Positions 8,509 through 17,184 of a stretch of 64,000 nt of DNA are shown here, in pieces. Each line of letters starts with the position of its first letter. Within the stretch, counting starts at the first letter, position 1. Below the pieces are notes generated by a model. The model was not told where the DNA came from. It ran no database searches and worked only from the letters and a program-made list of their open reading frames with translations. The position numbers and the translations under genes are program-made. This stretch comes from Sporomusa sphaeroides DSM 2875 (lineage in GTDB: Bacteria > Bacillota > Negativicutes > Sporomusales > Sporomusaceae), in assembly GCF_001941975.2 (NCBI RefSeq), contig NZ_CP146991.1, positions 42,501 to 106,500 on the forward strand, in the 5' to 3' direction.

Positions 8509-9285
8509 ATGAATGATTCCTCAATGGTAGTACATTCTGTCGAGAAGGCACTGACTATTTTAGAAACCTTGAGCAGGGTTGAGGAAATGGGTGTCAGCGA
8601 ACTGAGCAGAGAACTTGGTTTGGGAAAGGCAACCGTTTACCGGATACTTACTACGCTGCGGCTTCACGGTTATGTTGAACAAACAGCTTCAGAAAAGTAT
8701 AAACTTAATTTCAAGTTATTTGAGATAGGCAATAGAGTAGTTAATAAAATCGGGATTCGCAAAACGGCTCATCCCTATCTGGAACAAATGGCTGCGGTTA
8801 CCAAGGAGACAGTAAACCTGGCGGTTCTGGATAACTATACGGTGATGTATATTGACCGGATTGAGAGCCGCGAACCGCTGCGGATTGGACTGGATGTCGG
8901 AACGCGGTTCCCGGCTTTTTGTACTGCCTTAGGGCTTGCCATGCTTGCCTTCATGAGCCCTGCTGCCGTAGATAGACTGCTTGACCAGACCCTACAAGCA
9001 GGTCAATTTACGAAACATACTCCCAATACGGTTACTGATCTTAGTGTAATTAAGCAGCAATTGACGATAATTAGAGAACAAGGCTACTCGATTGACGACG
9101 AATATTATTTACCCGGTATTCGCGGTCTGGCGGCACCGATTTTTGATCATTCCGGGAAGGTCAGGGCCGCTATCAGTGTTGCCGGCCCGGCTATACGGAT
9201 AACCGATGAAGTAATTGCCAGTTTTTTCCCATTAGTAAAGGAAAGTGCCCGCAATATCTCTATGCTGCTGGGCCATTCTGGTTAG
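8509..9285 (+). CDS. IclR-family transcriptional regulator
   Basis: A 258-residue regulator with an N-terminal winged helix-turn-helix (residues ~8-65, VSELSRELGLGKATVYRILTTL) and the C-terminal IclR effector domain (residues ~80-255), including GTRFPAFCTALGLAMLAF and the end motif GLAAPIFDHSGKVRAAISVAGP. GGAGAG precedes the ATG. It is the only regulator in the ketopantoate/LarA-like locus, so local control is likely; the palindrome at 3508 is a candidate target. The ligand is unknown, but IclR proteins commonly sense small organic acids. Confidence 0.92.
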   Translation: MNDSSMVVHSVEKALTILETLSRVEEMGVSELSRELGLGKATVYRILTTLRLHGYVEQTASEKYKLNFKLFEIGNRVVNKIGIRKTAHPYLEQMAAVTKETVNLAVLDNYTVMYIDRIESREPLRIGLDVGTRFPAFCTALGLAMLAFMSPAAVDRLLDQTLQAGQFTKHTPNTVTDLSVIKQQLTIIREQGYSIDDEYYLPGIRGLAAPIFDHSGKVRAAISVAGPAIRITDEVIASFFPLVKESARNISMLLGHSG

Positions 9286-9354
9286 CGGTGGAGTGAGCCG
9301 GTTGTTCCAGAGTGGGACAAATACCATCTCTGCAAGCCTGTGTCCAGCCGGCAA

Positions 9355-9408
9355 GAAGCAGTCATAAATTCCGAATAAAATCGGTATTTAGTGACTGCTT
9401 TTTAATAA
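9355..9408 (+). terminator. Terminator after the IclR gene
   Basis: AAGCAGTCA pairs with GTGACTGCTT, and the inner TAAATTCCGA with TCGGTATTTA, giving a long stem followed by TTTTTAATAAG. Confidence 0.85.
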
Positions 9409-9455
9409 GTATATGTTGATTGTGCTGTGAAGTTAATTTGAAAGGAGAATAAATA

Positions 9456-10016
9456 TTGGCTGCTGGAAAAAATGTATTTTCGGAAATACAAACTAAACGT
9501 CTATTGCTTCGGAAGATGGAAATTACAGATGCGTCTGTCTTATATGAATACTGGTCTGATAAAGACGTTACCAGATATATGAATATACTTGGGTTTGAGA
9601 GTATAAAGCAAGCAGAAGACATGATCGGTTTGTTAAACTCTCTCGCAGACAGCGAAAAAGCTTTTCGCTGGAGTATAGTATGTAAAGGCAGCAAACAAAT
9701 TCTGGGTACTTGCGGATTTAATAATTGGGATAAAGAAAATCAGCGGGCCGAGATTGGCTATGAACTGGGAAAGCAGCATTGGGGTCAAGGGTTTATGACA
9801 GAGGCATTGGCAGGACTCATTTCCCATGGTTTTGGAATAATGGCACTTAATCGTATTCAGGCACTTGTTGAGCCAGAAAATACAGTATCCCGAAAGGTTT
9901 TAATGAAGCTTGGGTTTCAGGAAGAAGGTCTTCTTCGGCAGTATGAGCAAGTAAAAGGCAATTTTATCGATTTAATGATGTATTCTATATTAAAAAATAA
10001 TAGTGGATTGGTATAA
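9456..10016 (+). CDS. GNAT-family N-acetyltransferase (RimJ/RimL type)
   Basis: A 186-residue acetyltransferase. It begins with the RimJ-like opening TKRLLLRKMEITDA, has the central IGYELGKQHWGQGFMTEA segment in which the acetyl-CoA pyrophosphate loop sits (residues ~106-123), and the motif ALVEPENTVSRKVLMKLGFQEEG near residue 145. It starts at TTG behind AAAGGAG. RimJ/RimL relatives acetylate protein N-termini or small-molecule amines; the target cannot be told here. It stands alone after the IclR terminator. Confidence 0.85.
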   Translation: MAAGKNVFSEIQTKRLLLRKMEITDASVLYEYWSDKDVTRYMNILGFESIKQAEDMIGLLNSLADSEKAFRWSIVCKGSKQILGTCGFNNWDKENQRAEIGYELGKQHWGQGFMTEALAGLISHGFGIMALNRIQALVEPENTVSRKVLMKLGFQEEGLLRQYEQVKGNFIDLMMYSILKNNSGLV

Positions 10017-10216
10017 AAATCGGCTACTGAACAATATAAGTGTCAGTGGGGATGGGGTTATTGATAAGTGTAGTGCTTATTTTTAGCAACCTCGTTTTTT
10101 TGTTTTCAGAATGCTGTCCATTAGCAGCAGGGAGTAAATGTTTGACTTTTCCTGGAGCAGGAATTTACTTTTCATGGGGCGAAAATCCTTTCAAAGCTAT
10201 TGTTTTTTGCGCACTT

Positions 10217-10310
10217 TTATCCAATGACTAACTTGCGTTAACACTTCCGGCTTTCCTGCGTTTTTGGGGCATAAAAGCAGGAGGTTATGTCCCTAGTTGG
10301 GCGGTTAACT
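10217..10310 (+). repeat. Dispersed stem-loop repeat, diverged copy E
   Basis: The spacer 10017-10330 has no supportable gene. It contains TTATCCAATGACTAAC, one base different from the head of copy A, then CCTGC/GCAGG arms and TATGTCCCTAG where copy A has TAAGTCCCTGG. The rest is diverged. I read it as a decayed relative of the family. Confidence 0.45.
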
Positions 10311-10330
10311 ATTGATTAAAGGGAGAAACC

Positions 10331-11605
10331 ATGAGAATTTTACATACAGCCGACTGGCATTTCGGCAAGACAATTGAAGGACGGGACAGACTGGCCGAGC
10401 AGGTGGCTTTTGTTGAGGAACTGTGCGGTATTTGCGTTGAGGAGCGCATTGATCTTGTGCTGGTGGCCGGGGATGTATTTCAGAGCCCCAATCCCAGCGC
10501 GGCAGCCGAAGAGTTATTTTACTATGCGGTTGACCGTCTGGCAGACCATGGCAGGCGCGGCGTCGTCATTGTGGCTGGTAATCATGATAATCCGGACAGA
10601 CTGTGCGCCGCAGCGCCATTGGCCGGACGGTTGGGCATAACTCTGGCAGGCTTGCCGAAAGAAGAGCTTGGGCCAACCTCGCCCGGTGCAGGGCGGGTAT
10701 ACCGGGTTGACGGCGGCCAGGCCTGGCTGGAGCTGGCTGTGCCGGGAGTAGGGCATACTGCCGTTATCGCGGCCTTGCCTTACCCTTCGGAAGGGCGGTT
10801 GAAGGAACTGGTAGCGCAATCGCTTGAGGATAAAGATTTGCGCCAGGGCTATAACGACCGGCTGGCCGGATTGTTCGGGGCGCTTAATGCCAGATACAGG
10901 CCGGATACAGTCAACTTGGCTGTCAGCCATCTGTATGTGCGTGGCGGCATTGAGTCAGATTCTGAGCAGCAGATTCAAGTAGGCGGCGTATATGCCGTCG
11001 ACCCGCTGATTTTCCCGGCAAATGCCCAATATATTGCCTTGGGGCATTTGCATCGGCCGCAATATGTGGGTGGTACTCCGGCACCTTGCCGTTATGCCGG
11101 TTCGCCGCTGGCCTATAGTTTTTCCGAGACCGGTTATGCTAAGTCGGTAACCATTATTGAAGCTTTGCCGGGGAAAGATGTCAATATCCGCGAAATGCCT
11201 GTTGCGTCAGGGCGGCCGCTGGTCCGGTGGCGGGCGGCCGGTGGTCTGGCTGAGGTGCGGCAGTGGGTTGCCGACGGGCGGGACCGTGATGCCTGGATTG
11301 AGGTGGAACTGGAAATTGTTAAGGCGCTGGCCTTGGATGAAATCCAGGAGCTCAGGGCCATGCACCCCGGGTTTGTTACTATCCGCCCGGTGTTTAATTT
11401 ACAGGAGGACAGGACGGGGCAGGAACCGGCCAGACTGAACAGTATGCCGCTCAATGAGCTGTTTATCCGGTTTTATGAACGGCAAAACGGTGGACTCAGA
11501 CCGGATGATAAACTGGTGGAAATGTTTCTGGAGTTAAGCCAAAGTATTCTGTCAGAGGATGCCGCTGACAACGAAGGCCATGACAGCGGGGAGGCGGCAG
11601 GATGA
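10331..11605 (+). CDS. sbcD: Exonuclease subunit SbcD (Mre11 family)
   Basis: Nuclease subunit of the SbcCD complex, which opens DNA hairpins and trims blocked double-strand ends. The 424-residue protein has the metallophosphatase motifs DWHFGK (10-15), AGDVF (~56), GNHDNPDR (~92) and GHLHRPQ (~240), supplying the two-metal site, followed by the capping domain. GGGAGAAACC precedes the ATG. It overlaps sbcC by four bases (ATGA), which implies coupled translation. Confidence 0.95.
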   Translation: MRILHTADWHFGKTIEGRDRLAEQVAFVEELCGICVEERIDLVLVAGDVFQSPNPSAAAEELFYYAVDRLADHGRRGVVIVAGNHDNPDRLCAAAPLAGRLGITLAGLPKEELGPTSPGAGRVYRVDGGQAWLELAVPGVGHTAVIAALPYPSEGRLKELVAQSLEDKDLRQGYNDRLAGLFGALNARYRPDTVNLAVSHLYVRGGIESDSEQQIQVGGVYAVDPLIFPANAQYIALGHLHRPQYVGGTPAPCRYAGSPLAYSFSETGYAKSVTIIEALPGKDVNIREMPVASGRPLVRWRAAGGLAEVRQWVADGRDRDAWIEVELEIVKALALDEIQELRAMHPGFVTIRPVFNLQEDRTGQEPARLNSMPLNELFIRFYERQNGGLRPDDKLVEMFLELSQSILSEDAADNEGHDSGEAAG

Positions 11606-14600
11606 AACCGATAGCACTCAAAATTGCCGGACTGCATAGTTTCCGCGAAGAACAGGAGATCCCGTTTGACAAACTGAGTGAATTGGGCGTGTTTGGTATT
11701 TTTGGCCCGACAGGCAGCGGCAAATCGTCTATTCTTGATGCCATGACGCTGGCTTTGTACGGTACGGTGGTCAGAGCCGGGCGGCGCACCCAGGGAATTT
11801 TAAATCATGCGGAAAAGCATGTAAAAGTATCACTGACCTTTTCGCTGGGGCAGGGAACGGCCCGTCATGTCTACCGGGTCGAACGGCGGTATGTCCGCAA
11901 AGACCAGTTAGCTGTCGGCAATACTCATAGCCGCCTTGTGGTGGTAACAGCTACCGGCGAAGAAGTGCTTGCCGATAAGGAGCGTGAGGTTACCGAACAG
12001 GTAACACAGCTGCTTGGCCTGCGGGAAGAAGACTTTACCAAAGCGGTAGTATTGCCGCAGGGAAAGTTTGCCGAATTTCTCAACTTGGGCGGCAAAGAGC
12101 GGCGCGAGATGCTGCAACGGCTGTTCTCGCTGGAACAATACGGCAATATATTGATAAAAAAAGTAAATGACCGGTTTGCCACTGCCGAAACAGGCTATAT
12201 TGAAGTGGAAAGTGAACAGAAAGGGCTGGGGGATGCCTCGCCGGCGGCAGTGGCGCAGGTGTTGGCCATGCTGGCAGCAGCCAGGCAGGCGGAGGAAGCG
12301 GCAGTAAGGCGGCATCAGGCGGCGCAGCAGCAATATACAGAGGCCAAAGAGGTAACTGCGCTGCAGCAGGAGCTGATCCAAAAACAGGCAGAGCTTGCTG
12401 CACACCGGCAGCGGGATCAGGAAATCAAAGCGGCGGCAACTGCCCTCGAAATGGCGGAAAAGGCCGGGCGGGCAGCGCTTATATGGAAAGAGTTGGCAGC
12501 CGGTGAAGCCTGTGAGCAGGCTGCGGCCAAAAGTAAACAACAGATAACCGGGCAAGTCACCCGGCTGACGGCAGACACTGAGAAGCTGCAGGCTGCGTAT
12601 GCGGCGGCCCGGGAGAAGCGCCTGCAGCAGGAACCCAGGCTGATTGAGCGGAAGTCGAAATTAGAGGCGGCTATCAGTTTGGAGGCAGAGGCAGCCAAGC
12701 TGGCTCAGGCTGCAGCGGACTTAGAGCAGCAACTGCTGGCGCGGCAGGCTGCCTGCCAGGCAGCCGGTCTGGCGGTAAAACAACAAACTAAGCGCAATGA
12801 AGAACTGACAGCCGGTATCAAAAAACTTGAACAACAACAGGCAACGGCCAGTATCGGTGCCGAACTGCGGCTGCAGGCGCAAGCCTGCCAGGAGGCAGCG
12901 TATGTATTGCAGCAGCAACTGGTGTCAGCCGACAAGATTAAGCAAGCCGGGGTGTTGCGGAAACAGCACTGCGATGACGCGCAGACGGCCGCGAAACAAG
13001 CGGCAGAACAACTGTGCCAGGCGGAGCGTAAGCTCAATGAGCTGGAAGCTGCCGAGGCGAAAGCTGCTGAAGAACAGCTGCAGGCGGCAGCCGCTCAGCT
13101 TGATCTGCTGGTAACAGGTGAAAAGCAGGCCGCAGCCGCCCGGCTGGCTGGTGAACTGAAGGAAGGCACTCCCTGCCCGGTATGCGGCTCGACAGCCCAT
13201 CCGCAGCTGGTCAGTGTTGCCGCTGCTACAAGCCAGGTTAACTTTGAACAGGAAATAGCAGCCGCGAAAGAACATATCGCCAAGCTGACGCAAAGTCTGG
13301 CCGAAGCCGGTAAAGCCGTGGCGGCTGAGCGTCAGAGCCTGAATCAGGCCCGGACAGCAGCAGCTACGTTGAGTCAGCAGGTTGTGAGCGCGTTGGCCGA
13401 ATTGGATACGGTGAGAGATGAATACCGGGAGGTGCGGGAGCAGGTTGCCGCCGCCCGGGGACAACTGGTCAAAGCCCTGCAGGCTGCAGGCAAACCGATA
13501 GCCGGTGACGCAGCCATTAGCACGGTAATTGCACAGGTATCCGAACTAAACGAATACATTACCGAGCAGGACCGGCTGGCCGAAACCCTGGCGAAACAGC
13601 TAATCAGCCACCGGCAGGATTATGAAGCTTGTCAGGCGGAGATCACCCGCTGGCAGCGCGCAGCCCAAAGCGAGGAAGCAGAATTGGCAGCCCTGACGGC
13701 ACGCCTGACCAGCCTTAACGAGCTGCTGGCCGCCAAAAGACAGGAGCTCTATGCGGTTACCGGGGGAATACCGGCCAGCCAGCTGTTAGCCCGGGCCGGG
13801 CAGGAATTAGAGACGGTTCGGCGGGAAGAGCGGCTGGCAGAGGAAAGCTATGATAACGCCGCGGCGGCTTTGGCCGAAGCCGGACAGGCCTGTATCCGCG
13901 CCGATACCAGCTGGCAGGAGGCCGCCGGACGGCGGGACAGGCTGCAAATGCAGTTTAATGCCAAGCTGGCTGAAGAGGGCTTTGCTGATGCGGCGGCTAT
14001 GACTGCCGCTCTTATGCCGGAGGCTGACCAGGAAAAGTACCGGAGTTTGCTCAAAACCTATGCGGAAGCCGGGCAATGGCTGACCGCCCAGAGTGAGCAA
14101 CTGGCCGGCAGGCTTAAGGGACGAAGTATAACTGAGACCGAATGGGAGCTGGTGAACCGGCAGGCTGCCGCAGCCGAAGCAGACAAAAATGCTGCTACCG
14201 AACAGCGGGTCGAAGCCGACAAAGAGTATCGTGACCTGTCGGCAAAACACCAGCGGTGGTCGGAGCTGGAAACCGCCAGACTTGAACTTAAAGACCGCAG
14301 GGATTGTTTGCAGGCGCTGAAGACCTTGCTGCGCGGCAATGTGTTTATTGAATTTTTAGCCCAGGAACAGATGGAGCTGGTGGCCAGGCAAGCCTCAGAC
14401 CGTCTTAAGCAGATTACCCAGCACCGGTATGCGTTGGAAATGAGTTCTGACGGCGGCTTTCTGATCAGAGACGACGCCAATGGCGGTGTAAGACGTCCGG
14501 TTAGCACACTGTCGGGTGGTGAAACCTTTCAGGCCTCGCTGGCACTGGCCTTGGCGTTATCGGTGCAGATTCAGCTCAAGGGCAAATATCCGCTGGAGTT

Positions 14601-14808
14601 TTTCTTTCTGGATGAAGGCTTTGGTTCGCTTGATCAATATGCGCTGGATGTTGCCATGTCGACACTGGAAAAATTGCATATGGAGCGCCTGACCATTGGC
14701 GTTATCAGCCATGTGGCCGAGCTAAAACAGCGTATGCCCCGCCGTTTGCTGGTTGAACCGGCAGAACCGGCCGGACGCGGCAGCCGGGTTCAGCTGGAAG
14801 AGGCATAA
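11602..14808 (+). CDS. sbcC: SMC-like ATPase subunit SbcC (Rad50 family)
   Basis: The 1068-residue ATPase partner of SbcD. Walker A is at residues 35-43 (GPTGSGKSS). A very long Ala/Gln/Glu-rich coiled coil (~180-900) is broken by the zinc hook CPVC at 525-528. The ABC signature TLSGGETFQ and Walker B FFLDEGFGSLD are near residues ~970-1020. The coiled-coil region is GC-rich with repetitive GCG/CAG codons, which explains the many spurious frames over it. Coupled to sbcD. Confidence 0.96.
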   Translation: MKPIALKIAGLHSFREEQEIPFDKLSELGVFGIFGPTGSGKSSILDAMTLALYGTVVRAGRRTQGILNHAEKHVKVSLTFSLGQGTARHVYRVERRYVRKDQLAVGNTHSRLVVVTATGEEVLADKEREVTEQVTQLLGLREEDFTKAVVLPQGKFAEFLNLGGKERREMLQRLFSLEQYGNILIKKVNDRFATAETGYIEVESEQKGLGDASPAAVAQVLAMLAAARQAEEAAVRRHQAAQQQYTEAKEVTALQQELIQKQAELAAHRQRDQEIKAAATALEMAEKAGRAALIWKELAAGEACEQAAAKSKQQITGQVTRLTADTEKLQAAYAAAREKRLQQEPRLIERKSKLEAAISLEAEAAKLAQAAADLEQQLLARQAACQAAGLAVKQQTKRNEELTAGIKKLEQQQATASIGAELRLQAQACQEAAYVLQQQLVSADKIKQAGVLRKQHCDDAQTAAKQAAEQLCQAERKLNELEAAEAKAAEEQLQAAAAQLDLLVTGEKQAAAARLAGELKEGTPCPVCGSTAHPQLVSVAAATSQVNFEQEIAAAKEHIAKLTQSLAEAGKAVAAERQSLNQARTAAATLSQQVVSALAELDTVRDEYREVREQVAAARGQLVKALQAAGKPIAGDAAISTVIAQVSELNEYITEQDRLAETLAKQLISHRQDYEACQAEITRWQRAAQSEEAELAALTARLTSLNELLAAKRQELYAVTGGIPASQLLARAGQELETVRREERLAEESYDNAAAALAEAGQACIRADTSWQEAAGRRDRLQMQFNAKLAEEGFADAAAMTAALMPEADQEKYRSLLKTYAEAGQWLTAQSEQLAGRLKGRSITETEWELVNRQAAAAEADKNAATEQRVEADKEYRDLSAKHQRWSELETARLELKDRRDCLQALKTLLRGNVFIEFLAQEQMELVARQASDRLKQITQHRYALEMSSDGGFLIRDDANGGVRRPVSTLSGGETFQASLALALALSVQIQLKGKYPLEFFFLDEGFGSLDQYALDVAMSTLEKLHMERLTIGVISHVAELKQRMPRRLLVEPAEPAGRGSRVQLEEA

Positions 14809-14868
14809 AGCAGGCTTGGCACAGGTTGGTCGGCGAATTAATTATCGTGAATTGGATGGAGGTTAGTT

Positions 14869-16140
14869 GTGCACAGTAAACGCTTACTTATGATGTTTTT
14901 TCTGGTGTATTTTCTGATAGCAGCAACAGGCTGCAGCGCCGCCCCGGATTTGTCCGGGCAGGCGGCAGAAAAGCCGGCCCCTGCTCCGGCCCTAGCTCCG
15001 GTGCGGCTGGGCATTGATAATATTGACAGACACCTCACTGTTTTTCAGGGAAAGCGGGTGGGGCTTATCACCAATCAGACAGGGATGACCAGCGATTTTC
15101 AGAGCAGTATTGATGTGCTTAAAGCCAAGACCAACCTTGTTGCCCTATTTTCACCTGAACATGGGATTCGAGGGGCTATACCTGCCGGGGCCGCTGTTGG
15201 CAGCTATCTGGATGAAGCTACCGGTGTGCCGGTCTACAGCCTGTATGGCCAAACCAAGAAACCAACCGCTGCCATGCTGGACAATATCGATGTCCTGGCC
15301 TTTGATATGCAGGATATTGGCGCCAGGTTCTACACCTATATGTTTACCATGGCCTATGCCATGCAAAGCGCCAAAGAACAGGGCAAGACCTTTGTTGTGT
15401 TTGACCGTCCTAATCCAACCGGCGGTGAAGCGGTGGAAGGCAATATTATTCAGCCGGGGTATGAATCCTTTATCGGCCTATATCCCATTCCGGCCCGCCA
15501 TGGCCTGACAATCGGCGAAATGGCCCGCCTGATGAACAGTGAGTACAATATTCATTGCGATTTGGTGGTGATTCCGATGACAGGCTGGCAGCGCAGTATG
15601 CACTTTGACGATACCGGGCTGCCCTGGGTTATGACATCCCCCAATGTTCCGACACCGGATACTGCCCTGGTGTACAGCGGTACGGGAATTTTTGGCGGTA
15701 CCAATATATCGGAAGGTATTGGCACTACCCGGCCCTTTGAGCTTGTCGGCGCACCCTGGCTTAATGCCGCCGCATTGGCGGAACGCATGAATGCCGCAGG
15801 TTTGCCGGGGGTAGCCTTCCGGCCGGTGTATTTTACACCAAGACAGGCCGAGGTCAAATACACTGGCAGACTGTGCGGCGGGGTGCAGCTGCATGTGACT
15901 GACAGGCAGGCCTTTCTCCCGGTGCGGACAGGTCTGACTCTGCTGTATGTAATCAAGGATATGAGCGGCGGCAAGTTTGCGTTTACTTTGCCGTCCACTG
16001 CCGCTACGGCGACCATCGACCTTTATACGGGTGACAGCCGTGTGCGGAACGAAGTGCCTGAGGCTGAAATATTACATGACTGGGATGAGGCTGCCGCGCG
16101 GTTTAAAGCACTGTCTAAACAATATTATCTTTATAATTAA
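14869..16140 (+). CDS. DUF1343 lipoprotein, NamZ-like exo-beta-N-acetylmuramidase
   Basis: Exported lipoprotein of 423 residues: signal peptide with lipobox AATGC near residue 20, a Pro/Ala linker, then the DUF1343 domain. Typical family segments are GKRVGLITNQTG, LFSPEHGIRG, YSLYGQTKKPT, FDMQDIGARFYTY and FDRPNPTGG, in which acidic and histidine residues form the active site. Family member NamZ of Bacillus releases terminal MurNAc from cell-wall fragments, so a muropeptide recycling role is likely. Starts at GTG behind GGAGG. A strong terminator follows. Confidence 0.88.
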   Translation: MHSKRLLMMFFLVYFLIAATGCSAAPDLSGQAAEKPAPAPALAPVRLGIDNIDRHLTVFQGKRVGLITNQTGMTSDFQSSIDVLKAKTNLVALFSPEHGIRGAIPAGAAVGSYLDEATGVPVYSLYGQTKKPTAAMLDNIDVLAFDMQDIGARFYTYMFTMAYAMQSAKEQGKTFVVFDRPNPTGGEAVEGNIIQPGYESFIGLYPIPARHGLTIGEMARLMNSEYNIHCDLVVIPMTGWQRSMHFDDTGLPWVMTSPNVPTPDTALVYSGTGIFGGTNISEGIGTTRPFELVGAPWLNAAALAERMNAAGLPGVAFRPVYFTPRQAEVKYTGRLCGGVQLHVTDRQAFLPVRTGLTLLYVIKDMSGGKFAFTLPSTAATATIDLYTGDSRVRNEVPEAEILHDWDEAAARFKALSKQYYLYN

Positions 16141-16152
16141 CCAATCCAGAAA

Positions 16153-16203
16153 TTGGCTCCTGGCTGTACTGTTTAAGGTACGGCCAGGAGCCAGTTGTAT
16201 TTA
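16153..16203 (+). terminator. Terminator after the NamZ-like gene
   Basis: TGGCTCCTGGC and GCCAGGAGCCA form an 11-bp stem, extended by GTAC/GTAC, followed by TTGTATTT. Confidence 0.8.
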
Positions 16204-16361
16204 TCGCACCTGTCGGACTTTGCTGTCGGTTTGGCGGTTGGCATATTTTTTGCAATATATTTTTCTATACACATTAGCTGAAGGATAGATTTACCATGAC
16301 AATCATGGAAAAAATTGTACCGTTTACTAAGAAGAACGCACGTAAAGGAGAGAAGGTACTC

Positions 16362-17024
16362 ATGAACAAGGTTCTATTAATTGGCTGTGAAGTTTTGAAA
16401 ACGCAAATTGAAAGACAGGGAAAGATACCTGCCGATGCGGTTTATCTGGAACAGCTGCTCCACCGGACGCCGGATAAGCTGCGGCAGGAATTGCAGCAGC
16501 TGATTGACCGATCCGGACGATATCAGACCCTGCTGTTTGCATATGGGTTATGCAGCAACGCGATTATTGGCCTGCGGGGGGCTTCCGGCCAGCGCCTGAT
16601 TATTCCCCGCTCGGATGATTGTATCGGTCTGGTGTTGGGCTCACGGCAAAGATATCTTGATGAATTCCGCAAGAACAGCGGCACCTATTATTTTACTGCC
16701 GGCTGGGTGGATGGCGCACCGGATCCGTTGAAGGAGTATTGGAAAAATATTGAGCAATATGGCGAAGAAGACTCTCGCTGGATTGCCGAGGAAACCCTAA
16801 AGCACTATACCCGGGCCTTGTTTATACAAACCGGTGACGACCGGGACCGGTTCGCGGCTGCTTATGTCCGGCAGTTTGCCGACTTTTTCCGGCTGCGGTA
16901 TGAGGAAATTGCCGGGAGCGACACTTACCTGCGAAAACTGATCTACGGTCCCTGGGAGGATGACTTTGTTATTGTAGAAAATGGCGCTGTTATTACCAGC
17001 GAGCTGTTTGCTGATCCAGACTAA
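16362..17024 (+). CDS. DUF1638 protein
   Basis: A 220-residue soluble protein that I recognise as DUF1638 by the opening (VLLIGCEVLKTQIE) and by FAYGLCSNAIIGL and RSDDCIGLVLGS in the middle, with several cysteines that could hold a metal or cluster. The ATG at 16362 is preferred over the one at 16296 because AAGGAGAG lies just upstream and the family begins here. No reaction is known to me. DUF1638 genes are often found with corrinoid methyltransferases in acetogens and methanogens, and here the next genes are exactly such a set, so a role in one-carbon or corrinoid metabolism is a fair inference. Confidence 0.75.
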   Translation: MNKVLLIGCEVLKTQIERQGKIPADAVYLEQLLHRTPDKLRQELQQLIDRSGRYQTLLFAYGLCSNAIIGLRGASGQRLIIPRSDDCIGLVLGSRQRYLDEFRKNSGTYYFTAGWVDGAPDPLKEYWKNIEQYGEEDSRWIAEETLKHYTRALFIQTGDDRDRFAAAYVRQFADFFRLRYEEIAGSDTYLRKLIYGPWEDDFVIVENGAVITSELFADPD

Positions 17025-17138
17025 CCCGGACGCAGCGTCTTATGAGCGGCGCGTGACGCAACTGGCTGTCGCTAAGGCGCGCCTGTTTACTTTACACTTG
17101 CAGGCCGGCCGAGGCTGGTTTGGAATTCCCGGTATCAA

Positions 17139-17177
17139 AGAGAGCCGTGTCGAAACTCGGATTCGGCACGGCTCTCA
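17139..17177. terminator. Bidirectional hairpin between DUF1638 and the MFS gene
   Basis: GAGAGCCGTGTCGAA pairs with TTCGGCACGGCTCTC. It sits between two convergent genes. Neither side has a strong T-run, so termination efficiency is uncertain. Confidence 0.6.
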
Positions 17178-17184
17178 ATACTTC

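Noticed and set aside
10040-10231. 63-residue open frame with a hydrophobic start
   Set aside because: No good ribosome site, odd composition, and it overlaps the region that holds the diverged repeat copy. I see no family sequence.
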